Position numbers and translations under genes: made by a program. From Amnibacterium setariae (GTDB lineage Bacteria > Actinomycetota > Actinomycetes > Actinomycetales > Microbacteriaceae), in contig NZ_QXTG01000001.1 in assembly GCF_003581425.1 (NCBI RefSeq), positions 1,116,001-1,180,000 on the forward strand: a stretch of DNA of 64,000 nucleotides, given 5' to 3'. Numbering within the stretch: the first letter of the stretch is position 1; every line of letters starts with the position of its first letter. Positions 1 to 7,187 of this stretch are shown here, in pieces. Under the pieces are notes generated by a model. It did no database searches and was not told the origin of the DNA. It saw only the letters and a list, made by a program, of their open reading frames with translations.

Positions 1-338
1 GCGTGCTGCTGTTCCCCGCGGTCCTCGGCGTCGGCATGCTCGGCGTGCTCGTCGCCGGGCACACGACGGCCGGCCTGTTCGCCGCGGCGGCGCTCTGGGG
101 CTTCGGCTTCGGCGGCGTGCCGACCACGGTGCTGAGCTGGGGTGCACGGACCGAGCCCGCCCGCCTCGAGCAGATCGGCGGCGTCATCGTGACCGTCTGC
201 AACCTCGCGATCGCCGTCGGCGCCTTCGTCGGAGGCGTGCTGGTCGATCAGGTCGCCGTCAGCGGCCCGCTGCTCGGCGGCGGGGTCGCCGCGATCCTCG
301 GCGCACTCGTGCTCACGAGCCTGCGGGCGCGGCGGTGA
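1..338 (+). CDS. MFS transporter, C-terminal part (cut by window edge)
   Basis: The 3' end of a major facilitator superfamily permease whose start lies left of the window. The visible 111 residues are almost wholly hydrophobic and hold about four membrane segments. A GFGFGG-type glycine-rich stretch is followed by polar residues and then two more helices ending in a short Arg tail, as in the last third of 12-helix drug/sugar efflux permeases of the DHA1 type. The stop overlaps the next gene by four bases (GTGA), so the two are probably cotranscribed. The substrate cannot be told from this part. Confidence 0.75.
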   Translation, partial: VLLFPAVLGVGMLGVLVAGHTTAGLFAAAALWGFGFGGVPTTVLSWGARTEPARLEQIGGVIVTVCNLAIAVGAFVGGVLVDQVAVSGPLLGGGVAAILGALVLTSLRARR

Positions 339-1018
339 GCGTCCTCGGCATCCTCGGCGCGGGCCAGGCGGGTTCCGTGCTCGCCGCCGCGGCGATCGCC
401 GCCGGCTGGGACGTCGTCATCGCGAACTCGCGCGGCCCGGCGACCCTCGAAGGCTTCGCCCGGCGGCTCGGGCCCCGTGCCCGGGCCGCTCGGGCCGGGG
501 AAGCGGCGGACGCCGCCGACCTCGCCTTCCTCGCGTTCCCGTACGGCCCCGCCACCCCGTTGCCCGTTCGGGAGCTGACCGGCAAGGTCGTCGTCGACAA
601 CAACAACCACATGGTCCGGCGGGACGGGATCATCCCGGAGGTCGACTCCGGCCGCAGGACCGTGCACGAGCTGCGGCAGGCGCAGCTGCCCGGCGCGACG
701 GTCGTGGCCGCGTTCACGCACGTGCAGTTCCACGCCCGACCCGTGATCCGCGTCCCGGAGGACGAGCTGCCCGCGCTGGTGCGGCTCGCCCGCCCGGCGG
801 GAGCGCTCGACCGGAAGGCGCTCGCCGTGGCCGGCGACTCCGCGGCGGCGGTCGAGGCGGTCACCCGCTTCGCCGACGACCTCGGCTTCGACGCGGTGCA
901 CGCCGGCCCCCTCCGCGACTCCTGGCGCTTCGGCCCCGGGACGCCGGTGTGGCGCCACGCGGTCGACGGCCGGAGCCGCGACGCGCTCGTCCACGACCTC
1001 GCCGCCGCGACGTGGTAG
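335..1018 (+). CDS. NAD(P)-binding, F420-dependent NADP reductase-like oxidoreductase
   Basis: A 227-residue protein with an N-terminal Rossmann fold: GILGAGQAGSVLAAAAIAAG at residues 4-23 is the dinucleotide-binding glycine motif. It is followed by a strand ending in ANSRGP, as in the NADP_oxidored_F420 family (ProC/FNO-like). The VVVDNNNH segment near residue 88 also fits that family. The GTG start overlaps the stop of the upstream MFS gene, so translation is coupled. The family reduces NADP or related substrates. Cofactor F420 use is not proven here and the true substrate is unknown. Confidence 0.75.
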   Translation: MSVLGILGAGQAGSVLAAAAIAAGWDVVIANSRGPATLEGFARRLGPRARAARAGEAADAADLAFLAFPYGPATPLPVRELTGKVVVDNNNHMVRRDGIIPEVDSGRRTVHELRQAQLPGATVVAAFTHVQFHARPVIRVPEDELPALVRLARPAGALDRKALAVAGDSAAAVEAVTRFADDLGFDAVHAGPLRDSWRFGPGTPVWRHAVDGRSRDALVHDLAAATW

Positions 1019-1033
1019 CGGTCGGCGGGGCGG

Positions 1034-1636
1034 CTACGCGCGGAGGTGCCAGTAGTGGACGGTGCCGCGCCCGCCGTGGCGGGCGATCAGCGTGTCGACG
1101 GAGTCGTGGAGGCCGGAGGGCGAGTGCTCCGCGACGTCGATCTCGACGGACCCGTCCGCTCGAGGGGTGACTCGGGAGACGACGGCGGTGTGGTCCCGGT
1201 CGCCGCTGGCGTCCCAGTCGAACTGCGCGACGTCGCCGACCGCGACCTCGCCGCGGTGCCGGTCGTCGAGCGGGGCGGCGAGATCGGGCCGCGACGCGAG
1301 CCAGCGCATCATCGCGGTCGAGCTCACCCAGGTGCGGGTCGCCGCGCGCCGGCCGAGGGTGCTCGACGTGCCCCACTGGGCGCTCATGGCCCAGCCGCGC
1401 GCGTGCAGGGCCTGGCTCGTGAAGTTGACGCAGTCCGTGCCGCCGAAGTCGCCGTACTCGGGGTTGCGGTGCTGCCAGTACCGCTCGACGTAGGCGAGCT
1501 CGCGCGCGATCGACGGCGACGACGGCCGCGCGTCCGACGGCGGGACGTGGGGGATGGCCCGCCAGGCGATCGGCGCCGCGCCGGCGATCAGCACGAGCGC
1601 CGTGGCGCCGGCGATGACCCAGGACCGGCGCCGCAT
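1034..1636 (-). CDS. secreted amidase-domain protein (Amidase_6 type)
   Basis: A 200-residue exported protein. Residues 1-25 are a signal peptide or anchor (MRRRSW then a hydrophobic stretch). The mature part matches the putative amidase domain PF12671: GTDCVNFTSQ near residue 67 supplies the predicted nucleophilic Cys and DHTAVVSRV near residue 153 the His. Such domains occur in actinobacterial cell-wall or sporulation-type hydrolases; the substrate is not known. A TAGGGT hexamer ends 6 bases before the ATG with no Shine-Dalgarno, so the mRNA is probably leaderless. It converges on the oxidoreductase gene with only 15 bases between stops. Confidence 0.75.
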   Translation of the reverse strand: MRRRSWVIAGATALVLIAGAAPIAWRAIPHVPPSDARPSSPSIARELAYVERYWQHRNPEYGDFGGTDCVNFTSQALHARGWAMSAQWGTSSTLGRRAATRTWVSSTAMMRWLASRPDLAAPLDDRHRGEVAVGDVAQFDWDASGDRDHTAVVSRVTPRADGSVEIDVAEHSPSGLHDSVDTLIARHGGRGTVHYWHLRA

Positions 1637-1642
1637 CGCGCG

Positions 1643-1648
1643 ACCCTA
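1643..1648 (-). promoter_or_regulatory. -10 box of leaderless amidase-domain gene
   Basis: TAGGGT on the minus strand, six bases before the ATG at 1636. The spacing matches that of many genes in this window and implies that transcription starts at or next to the start codon. Confidence 0.5.
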
Positions 1649-1809
1649 GCGCGACCGGGACCAGACGGCACGGGCACGACGCGCGCCGCGCACCGATGAG
1701 GGGTGGCCGTCGGGATCGGCCGCGTGCTCGCGTGCGAGCCCGGTTCCCGCTTCCGCGTCGAGAGCGCGGAGCCGCGCGATCCGACCACGGGCGGGAGCCG
1801 CGGACGAGT

Positions 1810-2382
1810 TCAGCCCGCGGCGGGATCGAGCGTGAACCCGCTGCGGTACCCGAAGCCCTCGCTGCCGCTCAGCACCCGCGCCTCGACGATGATCTCGCCC
1901 TCGACGGGATAGCCGGCCGCCAGCACCACGCCGGGGAAGACGCGGTCCGGCAGCCGCACGGGGTTCCCGCTGTTGAACTGCGAGAGGGTGCGCGTCGCGG
2001 GCCCGACGTCCGTCCGGATCGACGCGCCCGAGCCGCCGGGGCCGGACCACGTCTGCTGCAGCGTCGCCTCGAGCGAGACGTGACGGGTCCGGTCGCACCG
2101 CCCGCGCTCGAGCGCGTACCCGGTCGCGGTGATCGTCGGGTCGGTCAGGCGCACGTCGGTCCATCGGGCGAAGGGACCCCGGCCGATGCGGTGGCCCGTC
2201 GCGGTGCCGCGGGCGGTCGCGTCGACGCAGAGGTCCAGGACCCTGGACGTGAAGGTGTGCCGGCTCGAGTAGGCGCGGGTCGCCTCGCGGTCCGGCCCGA
2301 GGCTCAGCACCAGCCCGGCGGCGACGAGGGCGATCGCCAGCAGCCCGGCGAGGACGAGCCGTGCGGGGCGACGGTGCAGCAC
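1810..2382 (-). CDS. secreted protein of unknown function
   Basis: A 190-residue protein with a short basic N-terminus, one hydrophobic segment (about residues 8-28) and a Thr/Gly-rich extracellular part with two cysteines (in LDLCVDA and RGRCDRT), which could form a disulfide. No family recognised. The GTG start at 2382 is chosen because a TAGGTT hexamer ends six bases upstream, the leaderless spacing used elsewhere in this window. About 170 bases separate it from the amidase-domain gene downstream on the same strand. Confidence 0.6.
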   Translation of the reverse strand: MLHRRPARLVLAGLLAIALVAAGLVLSLGPDREATRAYSSRHTFTSRVLDLCVDATARGTATGHRIGRGPFARWTDVRLTDPTITATGYALERGRCDRTRHVSLEATLQQTWSGPGGSGASIRTDVGPATRTLSQFNSGNPVRLPDRVFPGVVLAAGYPVEGEIIVEARVLSGSEGFGYRSGFTLDPAAG

Positions 2383-2388
2383 GGGCCG

Positions 2389-2394
2389 AACCTA
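2389..2394 (-). promoter_or_regulatory. -10 box of leaderless secreted-protein gene
   Basis: TAGGTT on the minus strand, six bases upstream of the GTG at 2382. There is no ribosome binding site between it and the start codon. Confidence 0.5.
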
Positions 2395-2464
2395 TCGACC
2401 GACCGCTCCTGCTGTCGCCCTCCGTGACCCCGCTCCCCGCCTCGTTCCCGGCCCCGGACGCGCC

Positions 2465-2495
2465 GGAGCACCCGTCGCGCGGCGACGGGTGCTCC
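2465..2495 (-). terminator. intrinsic hairpin downstream of lysine-rich peptide gene
   Basis: A perfect 14-bp stem (2465-2478 with 2482-2495) closed by a three-base loop. It begins nine bases after the stop codon of the 20-residue peptide gene on the minus strand. There is no strong T tract, which is common for actinobacterial terminators. Confidence 0.7.
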
Positions 2496-2504
2496 ACGGG
2501 CGAG

Positions 2505-2567
2505 CTACTTCTTGCTCTTCTTCTTGCCCTTCTTGTCCTTCTTCTTCTTGTCCTTCTTCTTCGCCAT
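2505..2567 (-). CDS. 20-residue lysine-rich peptide
   Basis: A 63-base open frame encoding Met-Ala followed by runs of Lys broken by Asp, Gly and Ser: 14 of 20 residues are Lys, all AAG, and two are Asp. Support for a real gene: a strong Shine-Dalgarno (GGAGGGAGGGG, a few bases before the ATG), a clean stop, and a perfect 14-bp hairpin immediately downstream. The peptide is highly basic, with an estimated net charge near +12, and has no hydrophobic segment or signal. It could bind RNA, DNA, ribosomes or polyphosphate; none of this is shown. No family recognised. Confidence 0.6.
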   Translation of the reverse strand: MAKKKDKKKKDKKGKKKSKK

Positions 2568-2649
2568 GTCGCCCCTCCCTCCGGTGCCGCGAGCGCTGCG
2601 GCGCTCCTCCCCGAGTCAACCCGCTCTTGACGCTTCGGGCAACTCGGGG

Positions 2650-2676
2650 TTGACGTGACGCCCCGCTCGCTACGCT
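2650..2676 (+). promoter_or_regulatory. -35/-10 promoter for the small HTH gene
   Basis: TTGACG at 2650-2655 and TACGCT at 2671-2676, separated by 15 bases. The -10 ends seven bases before the GTG at 2684, so the transcript is probably leaderless. The 15-base spacer is shorter than the usual 17. Confidence 0.5.
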
Positions 2677-2683
2677 CGCTCGC

Positions 2684-2929
2684 GTGAGTGGGAAGTCCCC
2701 GACGGCGGCGCTGGACCGGGCCGTCGAGACGCTGCGGCGGGATCCCGATCCGCTGACCCGCCTGGACTCCGTCCGGCGCGCCCGCGAGCGTCTGGAGCAG
2801 CTGGAGGCCGAGGCGGTCCGCGACGCGCGCGCCGCGGGCGCGACCTGGAAGTCGATCGGCGCGCTCTACGGGCTCAGCAAGCAGGGCGCGCAGCAGCGGT
2901 TCGGCACCGAGCCCCGCGGCGACGGGTAG
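2684..2929 (+). CDS. small helix-turn-helix-like protein
   Basis: An 81-residue soluble protein. Residues 1-50 form a charged, Leu/Arg/Glu-rich helix that could be a short coiled coil (ARERLEQLEAEAVRDARAAG). Residues 52-72 (ATWKSIGALYGLSKQGAQQRF) read as a helix-turn-helix recognition unit, a layout common in small actinobacterial proteins of unknown role. The GTG start is set by the leaderless promoter just upstream. Probable DNA-binding protein; targets unknown. Confidence 0.65.
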   Translation: MSGKSPTAALDRAVETLRRDPDPLTRLDSVRRARERLEQLEAEAVRDARAAGATWKSIGALYGLSKQGAQQRFGTEPRGDG

Positions 2930-3197
2930 CCACCGCCTCCCCACGGCTGCGACAGCGTGCTGCACAGGTCGAGCAGCCGCAGGTCTTGCGGCACGCCGCC
3001 GGAGGGGGATCCACCGCGCCCGATTGGTGTGCCGCTGCTCGTCCTCGGTCACGATCAGGAGCCCGAACCCGCCGTCGCCGTGCTGCACCGTTCGCGACGC
3101 CGGGGCACCCCGGCGTGGCGGGAGGGGCCGGCACGCTCCGCGCTCTTGACTGCGCCGCGCCGCGGCGGTGAGGTGGCCTCGGCAGCGAGGAGGACCC

Positions 3198-3788
3198 GTG
3201 GGGCTGGACAGGATCAGGCCGCTGGACGCGGACACCTTCCCCGCCTGGCTCGCGCTGGCGCAGAAGCACGACGGCGTCTGGGGCGGCTGCTACTGCTCCT
3301 ACTTCCACGCCGACACGGACCGCACGGCGAAGGACGGGTTCGACCGGCCGACGTTCAAGCGACGGCTGGTCGAGGAGGGCGTGGCGCACGCCGCCCTGGT
3401 CTTCGACGGTGACGACGCCATCGCCTGGTGCGAGTACGGCAGCCCCGCCGAGGTGCCGAACATCCACCACCGCAAGGAGTACGACGCGGGCGAGTCCAGG
3501 CCGGCGCCCTGGCGGATCACCTGCTTCTTCGTCGACCGCGACCACCGGCGGGCGGGTGTCGCCAGGGAGGCGCTCGACGGCGCCCTGCACCTGATCGGCC
3601 GGGCAGGAGGCGGAGAGGTCGTCTCGTTCCCGAACGAGCCCGTGCCGGGGAAGGCGACCTCGTCCTCCTTCCTCCACAACGGCACGAGGTCGATGTTCGA
3701 GAAGGCGGGCTTCACCTTCGAGCGCCGGCTCGGGAAGCGCAAGACCGTGATGCGCATCGTCGTGCCGCCGGCGCACGCGGAGCCGTGA
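3198..3788 (+). CDS. GNAT family N-acetyltransferase
   Basis: A 196-residue GNAT-like protein. DRIRPLDADTFPAWLAL is the first strand-helix unit. An unusual GGCYCSYFH segment follows near residue 33. ITCFFVDRDHRRAGVAREALDGAL near residues 107-130 is the acetyl-CoA pyrophosphate loop (R/Q-x-x-G-x-A form), and FEKAGFTFERRL near the end is the typical C-terminal motif. The GTG at 3198 is preferred over the in-frame GTG at 3168 because GAGGAGG lies four bases upstream of it. Substrate unknown. Confidence 0.8.
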   Translation: MGLDRIRPLDADTFPAWLALAQKHDGVWGGCYCSYFHADTDRTAKDGFDRPTFKRRLVEEGVAHAALVFDGDDAIAWCEYGSPAEVPNIHHRKEYDAGESRPAPWRITCFFVDRDHRRAGVAREALDGALHLIGRAGGGEVVSFPNEPVPGKATSSSFLHNGTRSMFEKAGFTFERRLGKRKTVMRIVVPPAHAEP

Positions 3789-3827
3789 CGCTGGTCGCCG
3801 CTGCGGGACCGGTCCACGGAGCCCGGG

Positions 3828-3901
3828 TACCCCCGCTGGGGTTCGAACCCAGACTGAAGCGATTTTAAGTCGCCTGCCTCTGCCGATTGGGCTACGGGGG
3901 C
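3828..3901 (-). tRNA. tRNA with anticodon UAA (tRNA-Leu), short variable loop
   Basis: A 74-base cloverleaf on the minus strand. The acceptor is GCCCCCG pairing with CGGGGGT (1-72 is G-U), with discriminator A. The anticodon stem GGCGA/TCGCT holds the loop CTTAAAA, so the anticodon is UAA. The T arm is CTGGG-TTCGAAC-CCCAG. CCA is not encoded (CCC follows). The variable loop is only five bases (TCAGT), whereas bacterial tRNA-Leu normally has a long variable arm; the D stem has just three good pairs, as in type II tRNAs. Leu is assigned from the anticodon and A73. Confidence 0.85.
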
Positions 3902-3967
3902 GTGCGCCCACGCTAGCGGGCCGCTGGCAGGGCGCCCCGAGGCCGCGAGCGACCCGCGCGGCGGCTC

Positions 3968-3973
3968 TAGGCT
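3968..3973 (+). promoter_or_regulatory. -10 box of leaderless lemA
   Basis: TAGGCT, seven bases before the ATG at 3981, with no Shine-Dalgarno in between. Confidence 0.5.
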
Positions 3974-3980
3974 TCCGCTC

Positions 3981-4553
3981 ATGGGAACCGCGACCTGGAT
4001 CTCGATGGCCGTCGTCGTGCTGCTCGTGGTCCTGCTCGCCCTCTACCTGTGGGTCACCTACAACTCGCTCGTCACCCTGCGGGTGCGCGTCGAGGAGGCG
4101 TGGAAGGACATCACCGCGCAGCTCGGGCAGCGGGCCGAGCTGATCCCGAACCTCACCGAGGCCGTCCGCGGCTACGCGCCGCACGACCGCACCGCGTTCG
4201 ACGCCGTCGAGAAGGCCCGCGCCGAGTCGTTGGCCGCGTCGACGCCGGCGGAGGCGAGCGCGGCCGAGAGCCACATGCAGCAGGCGCTGCGCTCGGTCTT
4301 CGCCGTGGCGGAGGCGTACCCGAGGCTGCAGGCGAGCCCGGACTTCCTCCAGCTGCAGGGCGACGTCGCCGACGCGGAGGACCGCATCCAGGCCTCGCGC
4401 CGCTTCTACAACGGCGGCGTCCGCGAGTTCAACACGCGGATCCAGGTGTTCCCGAACAACCTCTTCGCCCGCCGGCTCGGCTTCGGCCGCCGCGAGTTCT
4501 TCGAGGTCGGCGACCTCGCCGCGGTGTCGCAGCCGCCCCGCGTGCAGTTCTGA
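3981..4553 (+). CDS. lemA: LemA family protein
   Basis: A 190-residue LemA protein. One N-terminal membrane helix (about residues 5-27) is followed by YNSLVTLRVRVEEAWKDI, the family signature, then a long helical domain with QLGQRAELIPNLTEAVRGYA and RRFYNGGVREFNTRIQVFPNNL, both typical of LemA. It should lie at the membrane with the helical bundle in one soluble domain; its function is not settled in any species. Monocistronic: it has its own leaderless promoter and is followed by a strong hairpin at 4586-4624. Confidence 0.9.
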   Translation: MGTATWISMAVVVLLVVLLALYLWVTYNSLVTLRVRVEEAWKDITAQLGQRAELIPNLTEAVRGYAPHDRTAFDAVEKARAESLAASTPAEASAAESHMQQALRSVFAVAEAYPRLQASPDFLQLQGDVADAEDRIQASRRFYNGGVREFNTRIQVFPNNLFARRLGFGRREFFEVGDLAAVSQPPRVQF

Positions 4554-4585
4554 CCGGCACCGCCGATCCGGCCTCGACCGGGTGC

Positions 4586-4624
4586 GACGAAGGGCCCCTC
4601 CGCGATACGGAGGGGCCCTTCGTC
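4586..4624. terminator. bidirectional terminator hairpin between lemA and DUF2795 gene
   Basis: A perfect 17-bp stem (4586-4602 with 4608-4624) with a five-base loop, placed between two convergent genes and eight bases from the stop of the minus-strand one. It serves both directions. Confidence 0.85.
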
Positions 4625-4632
4625 GGTCGGGG

Positions 4633-4830
4633 TCAGTTGTTCGCGGACAGCTCGTGGCTGATCGCGTTCGGCCCGTCGTACTCGCGGTCCGGGATGTTGC
4701 CCAGCGCGTCCAGGATGTCCTGGCTCGCCCCGGAGCCCTTCGCCGTCGAGAGGATGGTGTCCTTCGTGACGGGGTAGTCCATCCCGCCCAGGTGCTTCTG
4801 CACCTCGATCGGGTTCGGCATGTCGGCCAT
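4633..4830 (-). CDS. DUF2795 domain protein
   Basis: A 65-residue soluble protein. PIEVQKHLGGMDYPVTKDTILSTAKGSGAS..ILDALGNIPDREYDGPNAISHEL is the DUF2795 pattern, a small helical domain frequent in actinobacteria and thought to be DNA- or protein-binding. The ATG at 4830 has AAGGAG seven bases upstream. It stands about 30 bases downstream of the GT2 gene on the same strand, so it may be cotranscribed with it. Function unknown. Confidence 0.85.
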   Translation of the reverse strand: MADMPNPIEVQKHLGGMDYPVTKDTILSTAKGSGASQDILDALGNIPDREYDGPNAISHELSANN

Positions 4831-4861
4831 GTCGTGCTCCTTCCTGCTGTCGCGACCGGCG

Positions 4862-5734
4862 TCAGCCGGCCGCCCTCTCCTCGAACACGGCGTGCACCGC
4901 GTCCACGGTCCGGTCCGGGATGGAGGTGGGCGCCTCGAGGTGCACGGCACCCGAGGGCAGCACGCCCGCCGCGCCGAAGCGCTCCATCACGCGCCACTGG
5001 GCGACGACGTCCTCGCCGCCGTGCTCCGGCGGCAGCTCCCGCCAGAAGTCGAACCCGCCGACCTCGACGAGCGCCTCCCGGCGGTACAGCACGCACCCGG
5101 CCAGCCACGCGACGCGGTACGGCACCCAGCCCTGCTCCGGCAGCTCGGTGCGGGCGGCGATGTGCACGAGGTTCGCGGCGTTGTGCAGCGTCCACCGCTC
5201 GGTGCCGGGGGAGTCGGGGCGGAGGCGCTCGGGCTCGACGCGGTCCGGCCAGGTCGCGAACGGCGCCTGCTCGTGCGGGCGCACGTCGTCGAGGAAGGAC
5301 AGGCCCTGCTGCGCGGCGCCGACGACGCCGCAGCCGAGCGACTCGATCGCGGCGTGCAGCGTCGCGAGCAGCCCGGGCTCGGGCCACACGTCGTCGTCGA
5401 GGAACAGCACGAAGGGGGCGGTCGCCTGTGCGAGCAGGAAGGCGCGGTGCTCCGCGATCCCGAGCCGGGGGAGGTGCTGCAGCACGCGGACCTCGCGGCC
5501 CTGCGCGGCGAGCACGCGGAGCATCGCCTGCACCGCGGGCGCCTCCGCCATCGCGTGGTCGTCGGACTGGTCGCTGATCGTCAGCCGGAACGCCGGGTCG
5601 TCCTGGGCGGCCAGGCCGGCGAGCACGACGGCGAGCTCCGCGATGCGGCCGGAGGTCGGCAGCAGCACGTCGACGACGGGCTCGGGGAGCTCGACCGGCT
5701 TCGCCCAGTCGCGGGCGGTGCGGCGGCTACGCAT
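4862..5734 (-). CDS. family 2 glycosyltransferase
   Basis: A 290-residue GT2 enzyme of the GT-A fold. VDVLLPTSGRIAELAVVLAGLAAQ at about residues 21-44 is the nucleotide-binding start. FVLFLDDDVWPEPGLLATL near residue 108 carries the DxD metal motif (DDD). GFDFWRELPPEHGGEDVVAQWRVM near residue 227 is the ED acceptor/base motif. No membrane segment, so cytosolic. Its start lies eight bases inside the end of the upstream hldE, which places it in the heptose glycan operon as a likely partner sugar transferase. Donor and acceptor unknown. Confidence 0.88.
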   Translation of the reverse strand: MRSRRTARDWAKPVELPEPVVDVLLPTSGRIAELAVVLAGLAAQDDPAFRLTISDQSDDHAMAEAPAVQAMLRVLAAQGREVRVLQHLPRLGIAEHRAFLLAQATAPFVLFLDDDVWPEPGLLATLHAAIESLGCGVVGAAQQGLSFLDDVRPHEQAPFATWPDRVEPERLRPDSPGTERWTLHNAANLVHIAARTELPEQGWVPYRVAWLAGCVLYRREALVEVGGFDFWRELPPEHGGEDVVAQWRVMERFGAAGVLPSGAVHLEAPTSIPDRTVDAVHAVFEERAAG

Positions 5735-7187
5735 CCGCGACCCCCGCCGCGCGCACCCGGGCGATCAGGTCGGTGGTGGAGTGCGGGCTGACGTAGTCGA
5801 GGATCCGGACCTCGCCGCCGTGCGCCTCCACGACCGCGGTCTCCTCGAGCATCTCGGGCACGTAGTCGCCGCCCTTCGCGTAGACGTCCGGCTCGATGCG
5901 CTCGATCAGCGCGATCGGGGTGTCCGTGGAGAACACGGTCACGTAGTCGACGCAGCTCAGCTCGGCGACGAGCCCGGCGCGGTCGGCGGCGGGGTTGAGG
6001 GGCCGGCCGGGCCCCTTCAGCCGACGCGTGGAGTCGTCGTCGTTCACCGCGACGACGAGGATGTCGCCCTGGGCGCGCGCCTGCTTGAGGTAGGCGGTGT
6101 GCCCGCGGTGCAGCACGTCGAAGCAGCCGTTCGTGAACACGATCCGCTTGCCCGTGACGCGTTCGGCGGAGAGCGCGGCGACGAGCGTGTCCTCGTCGAG
6201 GAGCCGCGCGCCGTCGCGCAGCGACGCCACCAGGTCCGCGGCCGTGCAGACGCCCGTGCCCGGCGTGCGGGTGACGACGTCGGCCGCGAGCTGCCCGAAC
6301 CGGGCCGCGCCGTGCAGGTCGAGCCCGGAGGCGAGCGCGAGCGTGAGCGCCGCCGCGAAGGTGTCGCCGGCGCCGTTCGTGTTCGCGTCGGGCGCCGGCT
6401 TCGCGAGGGTGCGGGAGGTCGCGCCGTCCGCGTGCACCACGGTGCCGTCGCGGTCGAGCGTGACGATCACGCCCGTCGCCCCGGTGCGCACGTGCAGCTC
6501 GCCCGCCGCGTCGGTGGCGGTGCGGACGCGGTCCGCGCCGAGCGGCCGGCCGAGCAGCCGCTCGGTCTCGCCGGCGTTCGGCGTGACGGCGTCGGGATGC
6601 AGGGCGAACCACGGCAGCAGGTCGTGCGCGTCGACGACGAGCGGCGCCGTCCGCTCGACGGCGCCGAGCGCCGTGCGGACGGCGCCGCCGGCGACGCCCA
6701 TGTCGTAGTCGCAGACCAGCACCGCGCCGGCGTCGGCGATGGCGGCGGGCAGGCGCGAGGCCACGGCCCCCGCCTCCTCGTCCGTCAGCTTCCGGCCCTC
6801 GTCGAAGCGGAGGAGGACCTGCCCGGCGACGCAGATCCGGGTCTTCACAGTGGTCGGGAGGCCCTCGAGCCGCACGACGCCCCCCGTGTCGACGCCGGCG
6901 GCCCGCAGCAGGGCCACGAGCACGTCCCCGGCCTCGTCCGCGCCGATCGATCCGACGATGCGGACGTCGGCGCCGAGCGCCGCGAGGTTCACGGCCGTGT
7001 TGGCGGCGCCGCCGGGCACGTCGTCGCGACCGCCGACCTGCACCACCGCGGCCGGCGCCTCGCGGCTGAGCCGGTCCGCGGTGCCGGTGATCCAGCGGTC
7101 GAGCAGCAGGTCGCCGACGACCACGACCGGGCCGCCGGAGAAGCCGAGGACCCGGTCGACGAGCGCGTCGTCCTGACGCCCGCTCAC
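5727..7187 (-). CDS. hldE: bifunctional heptose-7-phosphate kinase / heptose-1-phosphate adenylyltransferase (HldE-like, copy 1)
   Basis: A 486-residue two-domain enzyme. Residues about 15-325 are a PfkB/ribokinase-type kinase: GDLLLDRWITG, the substrate loop PGGAANTAVNLAALG, and NGAGDTFAAAL with the catalytic Asp. Residues about 345-480 are a nucleotidyltransferase with TNGCFDVLHRGHTAYL (HxGH) and the NDDDSTRRLKGPGRPL loop. In Gram-negatives HldE makes ADP-glycero-manno-heptose from heptose 7-phosphate, with GmhA and GmhB acting before and between its two steps. The GTG start overlaps the aldehyde dehydrogenase stop (GTGA). A longer upstream open frame is antisense noise. A second, more divergent copy lies at 14096-15454. 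Confidence 0.88.
   Translation of the reverse strand: MSGRQDDALVDRVLGFSGGPVVVVGDLLLDRWITGTADRLSREAPAAVVQVGGRDDVPGGAANTAVNLAALGADVRIVGSIGADEAGDVLVALLRAAGVDTGGVVRLEGLPTTVKTRICVAGQVLLRFDEGRKLTDEEAGAVASRLPAAIADAGAVLVCDYDMGVAGGAVRTALGAVERTAPLVVDAHDLLPWFALHPDAVTPNAGETERLLGRPLGADRVRTATDAAGELHVRTGATGVIVTLDRDGTVVHADGATSRTLAKPAPDANTNGAGDTFAAALTLALASGLDLHGAARFGQLAADVVTRTPGTGVCTAADLVASLRDGARLLDEDTLVAALSAERVTGKRIVFTNGCFDVLHRGHTAYLKQARAQGDILVVAVNDDDSTRRLKGPGRPLNPAADRAGLVAELSCVDYVTVFSTDTPIALIERIEPDVYAKGGDYVPEMLEETAVVEAHGGEVRILDYVSPHSTTDLIARVRAAGVADA

Noticed and set aside
2930-3197. A gene in the 268-base gap before the GNAT gene
   Set aside because: No frame with a start signal or protein-like composition was found; only a short local hairpin near CGCCGGGGCACCCCGGCG.
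3828-3901. Reading the tRNA as another isotype
   Set aside because: The seven-base anticodon loop CTTAAAA fixes UAA; shifting the frame breaks the five-pair anticodon stem.
2874-5387. Very long open frames antisense to genes at 3.0-5.4, 5.7-9.1, 16-18, 45-49 and 60-63 kb
   Set aside because: They are Arg/Pro/Ala/Gly-rich translations created by high GC in the wrong frame; real families with motifs occupy the opposite strand or another frame.
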